Source of the DNA: Paenibacillus sp. J23TS9
Lineage (GTDB): Bacteria > Bacillota > Bacilli > Paenibacillales > Paenibacillaceae
NCBI RefSeq assembly: GCF_018403225.1
Contig: NZ_BOSG01000001.1
Span: 682,001-746,000 of the forward strand
Direction: 5' to 3'
Length of the DNA: 64,000 nucleotides
The notes under the pieces are model-generated. The model saw only the letters and a list, made by a program, of their open reading frames with translations, was not told the DNA's origin and ran no database searches. How positions within the stretch are numbered: position 1 is the first letter of the stretch; each line of letters begins with the position of its first letter. A program made the translations under genes and the position numbers. Below are positions 52,840 to 62,764 of the stretch, piece after piece.

Positions 52840-53511
52840 ATGTTTAAGAATGTTTACAACTGGATTGATGAACGTCTTGATGTCACGCCGATTTGGAGAG
52901 ACGTTGCTGACCATGAAGTGCCTGAGCATGTTAACCCGGCGCATCATTTCTCCGCATTCGTATACTGCTTTGGCGGATTGACGTTTTTTATCACGGTCAT
53001 TCAAATCCTGTCAGGAATGTTCCTGACCATGTACTATGTACCGGACATCATCAACGCGTATAACAGTGTTGAATACCTGCAAACGCAAGTGGCCTTTGGT
53101 CAAATCGTACGCGGTATGCATCACTGGGGCGCGAGCTTAGTTATCGTAATGATGTTCCTGCACACCATGCGCGTGTTCTTCACAGGTTCTTACAAGGCGC
53201 CTCGTGAAATGAACTGGGTTGTTGGTATGCTTCTTTTCTTTGTTATGCTGGGTCTGGGCCTTACAGGCTACCTGCTTCCTTGGGATAACAAAGCTTACTT
53301 TGCTACAAAGGTTACCCTGGAAATTGCGAATTCCGTTCCATGGCTCGGGCCAATTATTAAGGAATTCCTGCAGGGCGGAACCATTGTAGGCGCAGAGACG
53401 CTAACGCGCTTCTTCGCACTGCATGTATTCTTCCTCCCAGCCGTATTGCTCGTACTGATCGTGGGACACTTTATCATGATCCGCAGACAGGGCATTTCCG
53501 GTCCACTATAA
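52840..53511 (+). CDS. qcrB: Menaquinol-cytochrome c reductase cytochrome b subunit
   Basis: 223 residues, cytochrome b6-like with four membrane helices. Heme-b histidines lie in HHWGASLVIVMMFLHTMRVF and in the FALHVFFLPAVLLVLIVGHFIMI helix. LLPWDNKAYFATKV is the conserved quinol-site loop. GGAGG precedes the ATG. Firmicutes split cytochrome b: the last helices are on qcrC. Confidence 0.97.
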   Translation: MFKNVYNWIDERLDVTPIWRDVADHEVPEHVNPAHHFSAFVYCFGGLTFFITVIQILSGMFLTMYYVPDIINAYNSVEYLQTQVAFGQIVRGMHHWGASLVIVMMFLHTMRVFFTGSYKAPREMNWVVGMLLFFVMLGLGLTGYLLPWDNKAYFATKVTLEIANSVPWLGPIIKEFLQGGTIVGAETLTRFFALHVFFLPAVLLVLIVGHFIMIRRQGISGPL

Positions 53512-53530
53512 TAAGAAGGGAGGAATATCG

Positions 53531-54409
53531 ATGGCACATGGAAAAGATTCAAAAGAAAAAGTTGTATATGTAGGCGATTCCCGTGTTAAAAGAGGCGGCG
53601 GATTTATAACTCCTCCGGATTACACTGCGTTTCCGGGCAAATCGGAAGCGTTCATCCCTAACTTTCTTTTGAAAGAATGGATGGTTGGTGTTGTTGTCCT
53701 CGTAGGGTTCCTGGTGCTTACCATCGCAGAACCTGCTCCACTATGGTTCCCTGCGAATCCGAGTGCGTCCATTATTCCGATGCCGGACTGGTACTTCTTG
53801 TTCTTGTATCAGTACCTGAAGCTTCCATACGCTTCCGGAAGTTATATCGTTCTTGGTACGATCGGCGTAAGCGGCGTGGCTTTCGGCTCACTGCTCCTGG
53901 CTCCATTCCTGGATACGGGTAAAGAACGTCGTTTCAACCGCAGACCGATTGCATCGTCATTAATGATTCTTTCTCTGATCGCGGTTGTATATTTGACCAA
54001 CAGCGCTTGGACTCATTACAAGGACGAGATGGCTGAAACTGGTCAAATTCCTGAGAACATTCAGCGTGAAGAAAAAGCTGCTGAGAACAAGGCTAAAGGT
54101 CTTCCTACGACAAGCGGCAATCAGCAAAAAGAAATTGCTATTGTAGATAAGGAAAACCCAGCCATGGAATCCTTCAAAAAAGCGGGCTGTATTTCTTGCC
54201 ACGCTGCTGATATGAAGGGTGCCAGCGGTCCATCGCTTCGCGGTGTCGGTGATAAACATAGTAAAGATGACATTCTGAAAATTATCAAAGAAGGCTATGA
54301 AGGTAAAATGCCTGCGATGTACGATAGTGCAATTGCAGCAGGCTTGACCGACAAAGACGTTGATAATTTGGCAGATTGGCTTTCCAAACAAAAGGCTGAA
54401 GCAAAATAA
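53531..54409 (+). CDS. qcrC: Menaquinol-cytochrome c reductase cytochrome b/c subunit
   Basis: 292 residues. The N-terminal half is subunit IV-like, with three helices. The C-terminal half is a cytochrome c domain with a CISCH heme motif (Cys220, Cys223, His224) and a downstream methionine ligand near GKMPAMYD. Such fusions are typical of Firmicute bc complexes. GGGAGG precedes the ATG. A terminator follows. Confidence 0.97.
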   Translation: MAHGKDSKEKVVYVGDSRVKRGGGFITPPDYTAFPGKSEAFIPNFLLKEWMVGVVVLVGFLVLTIAEPAPLWFPANPSASIIPMPDWYFLFLYQYLKLPYASGSYIVLGTIGVSGVAFGSLLLAPFLDTGKERRFNRRPIASSLMILSLIAVVYLTNSAWTHYKDEMAETGQIPENIQREEKAAENKAKGLPTTSGNQQKEIAIVDKENPAMESFKKAGCISCHAADMKGASGPSLRGVGDKHSKDDILKIIKEGYEGKMPAMYDSAIAAGLTDKDVDNLADWLSKQKAEAK

Positions 54410-54426
54410 GCCGAATATACTTACCA

Positions 54427-54459
54427 AAAACCTGATCGTGAAAGCGGTCAGGTTTTTTT
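54427..54459 (+). terminator. Rho-independent terminator after qcrC
   Basis: AAACCTGA and TCAGGTTT arms with inner CG pairs, followed by T7. Confidence 0.88.
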
Positions 54460-54519
54460 GGGAGTATAGGATCATACACAGAGATTTAATTTCAAGCTCT
54501 TCATGTAGGAGGGACGATC

Positions 54520-55152
54520 ATGTCCATTTCTTTTTTCTGGAGCCGTGCATTGCTGACTAACCGGTTTGTTTTATGGCTGCTGTTTTGGTGTAATCTGGCT
54601 GGAACCATATATGGATATATGTGGTACGGTGAACAGATGGAATATACCATCGCCCATAATGCCATTTGGCAGGTCATTTTTGTTCCAGACAGTCCAACGG
54701 CCAGTCTTTTTTTCACCATCGGAATTCTCTTTTTATTATATCCTCCGAAGTCGCAGGCTGTGAAGGGGTTCAGTTTTTTGATGGAATCCCTAGCAGTCGT
54801 TACTTCTGTTAAATATGGGATATGGGCGGTAAGTATTATTTTCGCAGGAGCCGCACAAGGGGACCATCTGGTATGGCAGGATTGGATGCTTGTGGCATCG
54901 CATCTTGCGATGGCTGTAGAAGCGCTGCTGTTTGTTCGTTTCTTCCGCTTTGGAGCTATTATGCTGATTCCGGCTGCGGCATGGACCTTCCTGAACGATA
55001 TTGTGGATTATACATATGGTGTGTTTCCATGGCTTCCAAATGAACTGCAGGATGATCTTCTTGGAGTTCAGTATTTTACTTTAGGACTGACTGCTTTCAG
55101 TGTACTGTTGGCTTGGGTCTTTCTAAGGCTTGCCAAACGCAAAAACATATAG
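54520..55152 (+). CDS. ypjA: DUF1405 membrane protein YpjA
   Basis: 210 residues with about six hydrophobic helices. ATG 54520 follows GGAGGG. The pattern NRFVLWLLFWCNLAGTIYG at the N-terminus, and FVPDSPTASLFF and FLNDIVDYTYGVFPWLP, match DUF1405 proteins. It follows qcrC with a short gap, as ypjA does in B. subtilis. Function unknown. Confidence 0.87.
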   Translation: MSISFFWSRALLTNRFVLWLLFWCNLAGTIYGYMWYGEQMEYTIAHNAIWQVIFVPDSPTASLFFTIGILFLLYPPKSQAVKGFSFLMESLAVVTSVKYGIWAVSIIFAGAAQGDHLVWQDWMLVASHLAMAVEALLFVRFFRFGAIMLIPAAAWTFLNDIVDYTYGVFPWLPNELQDDLLGVQYFTLGLTAFSVLLAWVFLRLAKRKNI

Positions 55153-55205
55153 CTTGTTCTACAACCATCCCTTCTGCCATAGATTTACGGTAGGAGGGAT
55201 GTCCT

Positions 55206-56075
55206 ATGCGGGGGAGCAAACGATTATTTAAACGCAAACCATGGTTATTTATATTGCTGGTGGCTCTATGCATTACCATGCAGCCTGCTAAGATAAACGC
55301 TCTTGGTGATAACCAGGATTCGGGAAAGTCAGCAGAGGCTGTTAAGCAGGCAGCAACGCTTAGCCAGACTGTTGAGCGGCTGTATCAGCATGTTCTCGAA
55401 GGAGATACCAATCTCGTGCATAAGGATCTTCAAGAGGTTGATTCCATATTCGAGAATTCCTCATTGCAAAAACTGACCACTGTAGAAGGCATACATGCCC
55501 TCTCGGAAAGCATCATCGAAATGAAAGAAGCCGTTGCCAGGGTTCAGCTGGACCCGAAACATTGGCTTACAGCATCGGCTAAGCTGAGAATGGCGGCTGA
55601 CAGTATAAACAATCCGAAGCAGGCCTTGTGGCTTCAGTATTACAAGCTGATCCGTGAAGAGCTCACTCAAATGAAGTCTAACACCGAAAAAGGTGATTTT
55701 CTAGCCGCAAAACAGGCATACGAGCGTCTCCAGGAGCATTATGAAATCATACGTCCTGCGGTGGTTATTCAGCGCAAGCCTGCCGACGTGACGATGGTGG
55801 ACTCATGGCTTTCTTATGCGGGAGGGTTGGTCAACGCAGTGACACCCAAAACGGGTGAAATGCAGAGAAGTATTGAGATAGGCGAGGAAATATTCAACGG
55901 TCTGTTTGGTAAGAAAAAGGATTATCCGGCACTTGCTCCTTTGGAGCAGGTTAACGGGGCATGGCCATGGGCGATGTGGGCGGGTGCTTTTATCCTCGTC
56001 ATTCTCGCATATACAGCATACCGGAAATATCGGGGAGAGCGGGACAGTTTTAAAAAGGTGACACCGAAGTGGTAA
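55206..56075 (+). CDS. ypjB: Sporulation protein YpjB
   Basis: 289 residues. A cleavable signal (about 1-32) precedes a long helical extracytoplasmic part, and one C-terminal membrane helix (about 254-272, MWAGAFILVILAYTAYR) precedes a basic tail. TAGGAGG precedes the ATG. Location after ypjA and overall layout match YpjB, which is expressed under sporulation control in B. subtilis. Biochemical role is unknown. Confidence 0.84.
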   Translation: MRGSKRLFKRKPWLFILLVALCITMQPAKINALGDNQDSGKSAEAVKQAATLSQTVERLYQHVLEGDTNLVHKDLQEVDSIFENSSLQKLTTVEGIHALSESIIEMKEAVARVQLDPKHWLTASAKLRMAADSINNPKQALWLQYYKLIREELTQMKSNTEKGDFLAAKQAYERLQEHYEIIRPAVVIQRKPADVTMVDSWLSYAGGLVNAVTPKTGEMQRSIEIGEEIFNGLFGKKKDYPALAPLEQVNGAWPWAMWAGAFILVILAYTAYRKYRGERDSFKKVTPKW

Positions 56076-56182
56076 GTAAACTAACGATACAAAAATGAAG
56101 ACAGACCATATCTAATGGAAGTTTTACCTGCGTGATCAGGGGTCGAGTGTCTGAGGCGTTTAGCGTTTTAATTCATTCATTT

Positions 56183-56222
56183 AAAAAAGCTCTCTGAACA
56201 TAAAGTTCAGATGAGCTTTTTT
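56183..56222. terminator. Bidirectional terminator
   Basis: AAAAAAGCTC pairs with GAGCTTTTTT, with an inner CTGAAC/GTTCAG arm. It lies between the convergent ypjB and YitT-family genes. Confidence 0.9.
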
Positions 56223-56236
56223 GATTGAGATCGGTT

Positions 56237-57106
56237 TTAGGTTTCCTTGAATCCTTCTCCGAGTACATCATGGACATCATTAATAATGACGAATGCACGT
56301 GGATCTATGGATTTGACAATCCCGTTTAACCTGCGGATTTCATGCCTGGCGACAACACAGTAGGCCATATGCTTGGCCTGTTTGGAGTAGGCGCCAATCG
56401 CAGGAATGAGCGTAACCCCCCGTTCCATCTCTACCGTGATCAGATCGGCAATTTCAGGCGCATGATCGCTGATGATCGTAAAGGCTTTAGCAGCGTAAGC
56501 CCCTTCTTGGATGAAATCTATGACCTTTGATGAGATGAAGACGGCTACAAATGTATAGAGAATTTTTTCTCTCGGGATAAAGAAAAGGGAAGCGCCTATA
56601 ATGATGATATCGATCCCCAGAATAACCTGACCCATACTCCAGCCGAATTTCCGGTTGCAGATTCGCGCCACGATATCTGAACCGCCAGTCGTTCCGCCGA
56701 ATCGGAAGACGATACCAAGTCCTGCACCTAATGTCACACCGGCATAGAGAGAGGCAAGGATATAATCCCGCTCCGTTTGGAAGGGCGAAATCCACCCTGC
56801 GTTAATCATTTTTTCAAACAGCCATAAGAAAAACGTCAGTGAAGCGATACCTACGCCTGTATATACCATTTGCTTTGATCCCAATATTTTCCAACCAAGC
56901 AAAAATAGCGGAATGTTAAGTATCAGTGTAGAGAGCGCGGGCGGTATGGAAAAAGCATAGTTGAGAAGCACGGTGACACCAGTCACACCGCCTTCCATTA
57001 ACTGATTGGGAATAATGAAGTAGAGCAGTCCAAAAGCATAAATCGCAGCTCCGAGTATAATCGGCAATACCATTTTCATTTGTACAAACCATTTTGATGA
57101 ACTCAT
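56237..57106 (-). CDS. YitT family membrane protein (YpjC-like)
   Basis: 289 residues. Five or six helices (DUF161) at the N-terminus, including NQLMEGGVTGVTVLL and FGGTTGGSDIVA, are followed by a cytoplasmic DUF2179 domain (about 215-285) with VEMERGVTLIPAIGAYSKQ. GAGGGG precedes the ATG. In B. subtilis ypjC sits here. Several YitT members are suspected transporters; the substrate is unknown. Confidence 0.88.
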   Translation of the reverse strand: MSSSKWFVQMKMVLPIILGAAIYAFGLLYFIIPNQLMEGGVTGVTVLLNYAFSIPPALSTLILNIPLFLLGWKILGSKQMVYTGVGIASLTFFLWLFEKMINAGWISPFQTERDYILASLYAGVTLGAGLGIVFRFGGTTGGSDIVARICNRKFGWSMGQVILGIDIIIIGASLFFIPREKILYTFVAVFISSKVIDFIQEGAYAAKAFTIISDHAPEIADLITVEMERGVTLIPAIGAYSKQAKHMAYCVVARHEIRRLNGIVKSIDPRAFVIINDVHDVLGEGFKET

Positions 57107-57290
57107 GATACCCCTCGCATAGCTAAAAGTAGGAAGAATTTGTTCTTCGCTCCATTCTTAGTATACCTTTTTCCCTCCGGATTTAAAAAAGATTTGTTTT
57201 CAATTCTGCTTTGCGATAACATATGGAGTAAACTAATACCCGGTTTATCCGGTATATGGATACAGTTAAAAAGGGGGAATGGTCATCAAG

Positions 57291-57620
57291 ATGGAGAAGT
57301 CTTTGGCTGAAATGCAGAGGGAAGTTGACCAGTATATCTCCCAGTTTAAAGAAGGATATTTCAGTCCTCTGTCCATGTTGGCGCGGATGTCGGAAGAAGT
57401 CGGCGAGCTGGCGCGAGAGGTGAATCACAGCTTCGGAGAAAAGCCGAAAAAGGCCTCTGAAGAAGATAATTCGATCGAGCTTGAGCTTGGGGATATACTG
57501 TTCATAACGATATGCTTTGCCAATTCCTTGGGGATTGATCTAGCCGAGGCGCATGACAAGGTCATGCATAAATTTAATACTCGTGACGCGAACCGGTGGA
57601 CGAAAAAGGACACCGAATAA
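57291..57620 (+). CDS. MazG-like nucleotide pyrophosphohydrolase (YpjD)
   Basis: 109 residues. The MazG-type metal site is seen as EEVGELAREVNH (about 35-46) and ELELGDILF (about 66-74), the ExxE and ExxD pair. Such enzymes hydrolyse (d)NTPs to monophosphates for nucleotide-pool cleaning. The ATG at 57291 is 13 bases after AAGGGGG; an ATG at 57279 lies too close to that site. Conserved neighbour of dapB in Bacillus. Confidence 0.87.
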   Translation: MEKSLAEMQREVDQYISQFKEGYFSPLSMLARMSEEVGELAREVNHSFGEKPKKASEEDNSIELELGDILFITICFANSLGIDLAEAHDKVMHKFNTRDANRWTKKDTE

Positions 57621-57676
57621 GTCCGTCATACATATGCTGTACAATAGCCCGTAATAACAGGGGGGAGTACAGCAGA

Positions 57677-58204
57677 ATGAAATCCGAACAATTCGTCCGG
57701 AATGCATATCACTGCATTTTGCAGAATGATTTTGAAGGGGCCTTACAATGGTTTGAAGCGGCTGTAACAGAGGATCCGGAATCCGCGGAAATTCATTACC
57801 GCTGCTCCGTGACCTACGCCAGAAGCAGCAGGCTCGAGAAGGCGCTTGATCATGCGCAAAGAGCATGTGAGCTGGATCCGGAAAAAGCAGAATATTTGCT
57901 TTATCTACAGCATTTGCAGTCAATGAGGCTGGTGCAGGATGCAAAAAAGATCATCGATTCCGGTAAGGTGGCACCTGCAAGTGATTTATACCAGACAGTA
58001 TCCATGCTGAAGGAAGCTGTGCGGCTCGATCCACTGTATGGTGAGGCGTATATTTGGCTTGCATTAACGTACAGCCAGCTGAATGAACATGCATTGGCGA
58101 TATCCTCCTTGAAGGAGGTCATAGCGCTTCAGCCGCAGGATCATGGACTGCAGGATATGCTCGCTCAGCTTAAAAATCGATTAAGCACATATTTGCATGA
58201 TTGA
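57677..58204 (+). CDS. Tetratricopeptide-repeat protein
   Basis: 175 residues with three or four TPR units (for example DFEGALQWFEAAVTEDPES, LEKALDHAQRACELDPEK, YGEAYIWLALTYSQLNE). They make an alpha solenoid for protein contacts. No signal peptide. ATG 57677 follows GGGGGAG. It overlaps the possible dapB start region and lies between the MazG-like gene and dapB, where B. subtilis has none. Partner unknown. Confidence 0.85.
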   Translation: MKSEQFVRNAYHCILQNDFEGALQWFEAAVTEDPESAEIHYRCSVTYARSSRLEKALDHAQRACELDPEKAEYLLYLQHLQSMRLVQDAKKIIDSGKVAPASDLYQTVSMLKEAVRLDPLYGEAYIWLALTYSQLNEHALAISSLKEVIALQPQDHGLQDMLAQLKNRLSTYLHD

Positions 58205-58236
58205 TGAACATAGTACAGGAAGGCGGGGGAAAGCAG

Positions 58237-59040
58237 ATGTCAGATCAGATTAAAGTTGCTGTAGCCGGTGCAGCCGGCAGAATGGGAAAAGAGGTAGTCA
58301 AACTAGTGCTTGAGGATGCAAGTCTTCAACTGGTAGCAGCTGTGAACCGCTCTCAGGAAGGCACAGACGCAGGAACATTAGTAGGCCTGCCAGCATGCGG
58401 AATCAAGCTGACGAGTGATCTGGAGCTAGCTTTAGTGGAAACAAAACCGGATGTTCTGGTCGACTTTACAACGCCGCAGTTTGCTTATCCGAACACGGCG
58501 CTGGCAGTCTCTCTTGGCATCCGGCCAGTTGTAGGCACCACCGGGTTTACTCCCGAACAAATCGAAGAGTTGGACAAGCAGTGTCAAAGCAAGGATATTG
58601 GCGGACTGATCGCACCGAATTTTTCAATTGGCGCCATTCTCATGATGAAGTTTGCTGCTCAGGCGGCTAAATATTTCCCTCATCTGGAGATCATGGAGTT
58701 TCATGGTGACCAGAAGCTGGATGCCCCATCAGGAACCGCGATTAAAACAGCTGAGATGATTGCTCAGAACCGCGAAGAAATTCGTCAGGGCAATCCGAAG
58801 GAAGAAGAGACAATTGATGGTGCGCGGGGCGGCTATTACAATGGCTTCCGCATTCATAGTGTCCGTCTTCCGGGCGTATTTGCACAGCAGGAAGTGATTT
58901 TCGGCGGATTCGGCCAGACATTGAAAATCCGCCATGATTCCTATGAACGGGCAGGTTATATGCCTGGCGTGAAAATGGCCATTGAAAAAGTTATGAGCTA
59001 TACCGGTATGGTTTACGGATTTGATCACTTTATAGAGTAG
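58237..59040 (+). CDS. dapB: 4-hydroxy-tetrahydrodipicolinate reductase
   Basis: 267 residues. NAD(P)H-dependent step of the lysine/diaminopimelate pathway. GAAGRMGK (about 11-18), VGTTGF, and EFHGDQKLDAPSGTA with the catalytic Lys and His are clear. ATG 58237 follows GGCGGGGGAA. It feeds peptidoglycan and spore dipicolinate synthesis. Confidence 0.97.
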   Translation: MSDQIKVAVAGAAGRMGKEVVKLVLEDASLQLVAAVNRSQEGTDAGTLVGLPACGIKLTSDLELALVETKPDVLVDFTTPQFAYPNTALAVSLGIRPVVGTTGFTPEQIEELDKQCQSKDIGGLIAPNFSIGAILMMKFAAQAAKYFPHLEIMEFHGDQKLDAPSGTAIKTAEMIAQNREEIRQGNPKEEETIDGARGGYYNGFRIHSVRLPGVFAQQEVIFGGFGQTLKIRHDSYERAGYMPGVKMAIEKVMSYTGMVYGFDHFIE

Positions 59041-59061
59041 CTTCTAAAGGAGTGGGACAGG

Positions 59062-59481
59062 ATGAAAATCGCATTTATTGCACATGACCGTAAAAAAGAC
59101 GAGATGGTCAATTTTGTAACGGCCTATGAAAAAGTATTTGAAGGACATGAGCTGTATTCAACCGGAACGACAGGGAAACGGATCATGGAAAACACAGACT
59201 TGAAAATTCACCGTTTTATGTCAGGCCCCCTCGGCGGTGATCAGCAGATCGGAGCACTTGTCGCGGAAAATGAAATGGATCTGATTATATTCCTGCGTGA
59301 TCCACTGATGGCTCAGCCGCATGAACCGGACATTAATGCTCTATTGAGACTTTGCGATGTGCAGGGCATTCCACTCGGAACCAATATTGCAACAGCGGAA
59401 ATTTTAGTCAAAGCTCTGGATCGCGGAGATTTCGCTTGGCGGGAGCTGGTGCATAAATATAAGCCAGGTGCTGAAATATGA
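59062..59481 (+). CDS. mgsA: Methylglyoxal synthase
   Basis: 139 residues. Converts dihydroxyacetone phosphate to methylglyoxal. TGTTG (phosphate-binding), [13 protein letters not shown], and [16 protein letters not shown] are family signatures; catalytic Asp and His lie in these. AAAGGAG precedes the ATG. The four-base overlap with bshB1 is notable, since bacillithiol is used to detoxify methylglyoxal. Confidence 0.97.
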   Translation: MKIAFIAHDRKKDEMVNFVTAYEKVFEGHELYSTGTTGKRIMENTDLKIHRFMSGPLGGDQQIGALVAENEMDLIIFLRDPLMAQPHEPDINALLRLCDVQGIPLGTNIATAEILVKALDRGDFAWRELVHKYKPGAEI

Positions 59482-60191
59482 GTGAATCACTAGATATTTT
59501 GGTATTCGGAGCACATGCGGACGATGCCGAAATTGGTATGGGCGGTACAATTATAAAGCATGTAGAAGCCGGGTACCGTGTAGGGATTTGCGATTTAACG
59601 TTTGCTGAAATGTCTTCTAACGGTACCGTCGAGCGGCGCCAGCAGGAAGCAGCCGCCGCCGCCGATGTTCTTGGGCTCACGATGCGGAGCAATTTGGGAC
59701 TTCCTGACCGCGGTTTGTTTAATACACCTGAGCATATTGAGGCAATCACAGCAGAAATCCGCCTTCATGCGCCCCGAATCGTGTTTGCACCCTATTGGGA
59801 GGACAGGCATCCGGATCATGTCGCCTGCAGCAAGCTTGTGGAAGAAGCTGTTTTTAATGCGAAGCTTCGGCGTTATATGCCGGACAAGCCTGCGGTGCTC
59901 GTAGATCAGCTTTATTTTTACTTCATTAATGATATGGGCAGAGCCGAACTTATGGTTGATATAACGGCCCAGCAGGAGAAGAAGGAGCAATCCCTTCTGT
60001 GCTACCGTTCACAGTTTGAACGCAGCCAGGATGGGGAAGATGCCGTTTCGACCCCGCTGAATCAGGGGTATATTGAACGTGTGCGGTCCCGGGACAAGCT
60101 TACCGGGCAACGCAGACTCGTTCCTTATGCGGAAGGCTTTGCTGCGCGGTCGCCTTTTCTTGTGGACAAATTCATGAAGGATTCCCATTAA
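59478..60191 (+). CDS. bshB1: Bacillithiol biosynthesis deacetylase BshB1
   Basis: 237 residues. Deacetylates GlcNAc-malate, the second step of bacillithiol synthesis. The zinc site AHADDAEIG (His, Asp, Asp near 12-20) and the HPDH element ([10 protein letters not shown]) are present. ATG overlaps the mgsA stop by four bases. Paired with bshA downstream, though separated by a 113-base gap. Confidence 0.96.
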   Translation: MSESLDILVFGAHADDAEIGMGGTIIKHVEAGYRVGICDLTFAEMSSNGTVERRQQEAAAAADVLGLTMRSNLGLPDRGLFNTPEHIEAITAEIRLHAPRIVFAPYWEDRHPDHVACSKLVEEAVFNAKLRRYMPDKPAVLVDQLYFYFINDMGRAELMVDITAQQEKKEQSLLCYRSQFERSQDGEDAVSTPLNQGYIERVRSRDKLTGQRRLVPYAEGFAARSPFLVDKFMKDSH

Positions 60192-60195
60192 AAAA

Positions 60196-60242
60196 AGTCA
60201 GGGCTGATCTTTTGGAGATAACAGGAGATCAGTTCTGGCTAT
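60196..60242 (+). terminator. Hairpin after bshB1
   Basis: AGTCAG...CTGATCT and AGATCAG...CTGGCT pair imperfectly; the T-run is weak (ATTTAA). It may reduce readthrough into bshA rather than end it. Confidence 0.5.
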
Positions 60243-60304
60243 TTAACGCTTTGGGAACAATAATATAAACATATAATGGATGTTTAAGGAAGGAGTGGGT
60301 CACA

Positions 60305-61468
60305 TTGAGCCAACAATTGAAAATTGGCATCACATGTTATCCGTCTTTGGGCGGTTCTGGTGTTGTAGCGACTGAGCTGGGGAAGCTGCTGGCTGAAAGA
60401 GGGCATCAGGTCCATTTTATTGCACATAGCATACCATTTCGCTTGGGCGGAACATTCCACAAGAATATTTTCTATCATGAGGTGGAAGTAAGCGATTATT
60501 ATGTATTCCGCTATCCGCCGTACGATATGTCCTTGGCTACGAAAATGGCTCAGGTTGCGAAAATGCAGCAGTTGGATGTTCTGCATGTGCATTATGCGGT
60601 TCCGCATGCTGTCTGCGCGTTTCTTGCCAAGCAAATGGTAGGGGATCAACTGAAGGTTGTGACGACGCTCCATGGTACGGATATTACCGTCCTGGCGCAG
60701 GATGAGTCTTTAAAAGACCTGATCCGGCTGGCCATTAATGAAAGCGATGCAGTAACTGCCGTTTCCCGGGATTTGATCAATGAGACACGTGATGTTCTGG
60801 ATATCAGCAGAGATATTGACCTCACCTATAATTTTGTGGATAAACGGATATATTATCCGCGAGACACCAGCTCGCTTCGCAGTGATTTTGCTGAGCCCCA
60901 TGAAAAAATACTGATGCATATTTCCAATTTCCGTCCTGTAAAACGGGTGGGGGATGTTGTTGAGATTTTTGCAAAGGTAAACGAAAAGGTTCCATCCAAG
61001 CTCTTATTTGTTGGAGAAGGTCCGGATTTGCCTAAGGTACAATGCAAAATTCAGGAGCTTGGTCTGCAGGATAAAGTCTTTTTCCTTGGAAAACAGGATG
61101 AAATTGCACAGGTGATTTCGCTTGCGGATGTGCTGCTGCTTCCTTCCGAGAAGGAAAGCTTCGGACTGGTTGCGCTTGAGGCGATGGCCTGCGGCGTACC
61201 AACTGTCGGTTCACTTGCCGGGGGCATCCCCGAGCTTGTCGTTCATGGCGAAACCGGATTTTTGGCTCCTATCGGGGATACGAAACGCATGGCGGATTAC
61301 ACGATTCAGCTTCTGTCAAACGAGGCGCTTGCCGCAAATTTCCGGGAGGCATGTTTGAAGAGAGCTTGCCGTGAATTTGCTGACGGTCTCATAACACAGC
61401 AGTATGAGCAAATTTACTACCGCGTACTGGGACGCGAGGTTCCGAAGCTTAATCCGGTTTGCGGCTAA
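60305..61468 (+). CDS. bshA: N-acetyl-alpha-D-glucosaminyl L-malate synthase BshA
   Basis: 387 residues, GT-B glycosyltransferase of family GT4. Joins UDP-GlcNAc to malate, the first step of bacillithiol. SLGGSGVVATELG near 14-26 and SEKESFGLVALEAMACGVP near 276-294 (the UDP-sugar site) are diagnostic. It starts at TTG 60305 after AAGGAGTGG. Acts in the cytoplasm. Confidence 0.96.
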   Translation: MSQQLKIGITCYPSLGGSGVVATELGKLLAERGHQVHFIAHSIPFRLGGTFHKNIFYHEVEVSDYYVFRYPPYDMSLATKMAQVAKMQQLDVLHVHYAVPHAVCAFLAKQMVGDQLKVVTTLHGTDITVLAQDESLKDLIRLAINESDAVTAVSRDLINETRDVLDISRDIDLTYNFVDKRIYYPRDTSSLRSDFAEPHEKILMHISNFRPVKRVGDVVEIFAKVNEKVPSKLLFVGEGPDLPKVQCKIQELGLQDKVFFLGKQDEIAQVISLADVLLLPSEKESFGLVALEAMACGVPTVGSLAGGIPELVVHGETGFLAPIGDTKRMADYTIQLLSNEALAANFREACLKRACREFADGLITQQYEQIYYRVLGREVPKLNPVCG

Positions 61469-61507
61469 TTCAAAGCGGTAATAGCTGTAGGCGGGAGGTT
61501 AATTATT

Positions 61508-62764
61508 TTGGTAACTTGGAAACAGGCGGACGCAGATATGGCGTTTCATAGCGAAGCGGTGGTATCCAAGCTGCTTGAGCATGGCCATGAAGCTTACTGG
61601 GTAGGCGGATGTGTGAGAGATGAGCTCATGGGTAGGCCTGTGCATGATATGGATATCACTACATCCGCACTTCCGGAAGAAGTAGAAACCGTATTTGAGC
61701 GGACTGTACCGACAGGTATTAAACATGGAACGGTTACGGTGCTTTGCGGATCTTTCGCTTATGAGGTAACGACATACCGTGTTGAGGGCGCCTATGAAAA
61801 TCACAGAAGACCTGCAGAGGTTGAATTTGTCCGTGATTTGAAGGAAGATCTCAAACGGAGAGATTTTACGATAAATGCGATTGCAAGGGCGGTTGATGGA
61901 ACGATTGTCGACCCCTTTGAAGGGACAATGGATTTAAGTAAAGGCGTTGTCCGCTGCGTGGGCAATGCGAGAACTCGGTTTCAGGAAGATGCTCTGCGTA
62001 TGGTCCGCTGTATCCGCTTTGCCTCGGTCTTCGGGTTCGGCATCGCTTACCGCACATGGAGAGCACTGCTTGAAGAGCGCGAGGGTATCCGTTATATTGC
62101 CATGGAACGGTTTCGGGTAGAACTTGAAAAGCTGATGGAGGGCAGCAGGCCTTGCAGAGGGCTTCACCTTCTTCACCGGAGCGGGCTCCTGTCGGATGCA
62201 AAAATCCCTTTTACATATGAACCGGATAGAGATCTGGTTTCGGTGATTGATGAGATATCCCCTGAAAATACAATCATCCGTTGGGCAATGCTCCTTTATG
62301 CCTGCGGATTAAGCGCACAAGGGGCACATAACAGCTTGCGTTCATGGACGTTTGCGAATACAATGCGGGAACAAATAGCGGGGATTCTGAGTGTCGGTGA
62401 AGCCGTAGGAGCGATGAATACGGATATCCCATATCAAGAACAATGGGTTTCGGTGGTGCTTCAACACGGACGGGAGACGGCTGAACGATGGCTGTTCATG
62501 GCGGGTTACATTACCCGGCGGCACCCCGGAGTTTACCCATCTGAAATATTGAAGAACGGCGATGCTTGGACCCGAGAGATGGAAATTTATCATTTGTCCG
62601 AGTTATCCGTTACAGGGAAGGACCTGATGGATCTATCCGGACGGAGAGGCGGTCCATGGATCGGAGAGATACTTGGCATCCTGCTTGTTAAAGTAGCTTC
62701 TCGAATTCTGCCCAATGACAGAGAGATATTAATTGATGAAGTGAAACGGGTGATGATTACATGA
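61508..62764 (+). CDS. cca: CCA tRNA nucleotidyltransferase
   Basis: 418 residues. Adds or repairs the CCA end of tRNA. GG (33-34), RD (37-38) and DxD (Asp47, Asp49) form the catalytic site; the RRDFTINAIA and RIRFASVFGF motifs follow. The C-terminal helical part is normal for class II enzymes. TTG start at 61508 after GGGAGG. It overlaps birA by four bases. Confidence 0.97.
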   Translation: MVTWKQADADMAFHSEAVVSKLLEHGHEAYWVGGCVRDELMGRPVHDMDITTSALPEEVETVFERTVPTGIKHGTVTVLCGSFAYEVTTYRVEGAYENHRRPAEVEFVRDLKEDLKRRDFTINAIARAVDGTIVDPFEGTMDLSKGVVRCVGNARTRFQEDALRMVRCIRFASVFGFGIAYRTWRALLEEREGIRYIAMERFRVELEKLMEGSRPCRGLHLLHRSGLLSDAKIPFTYEPDRDLVSVIDEISPENTIIRWAMLLYACGLSAQGAHNSLRSWTFANTMREQIAGILSVGEAVGAMNTDIPYQEQWVSVVLQHGRETAERWLFMAGYITRRHPGVYPSEILKNGDAWTREMEIYHLSELSVTGKDLMDLSGRRGGPWIGEILGILLVKVASRILPNDREILIDEVKRVMIT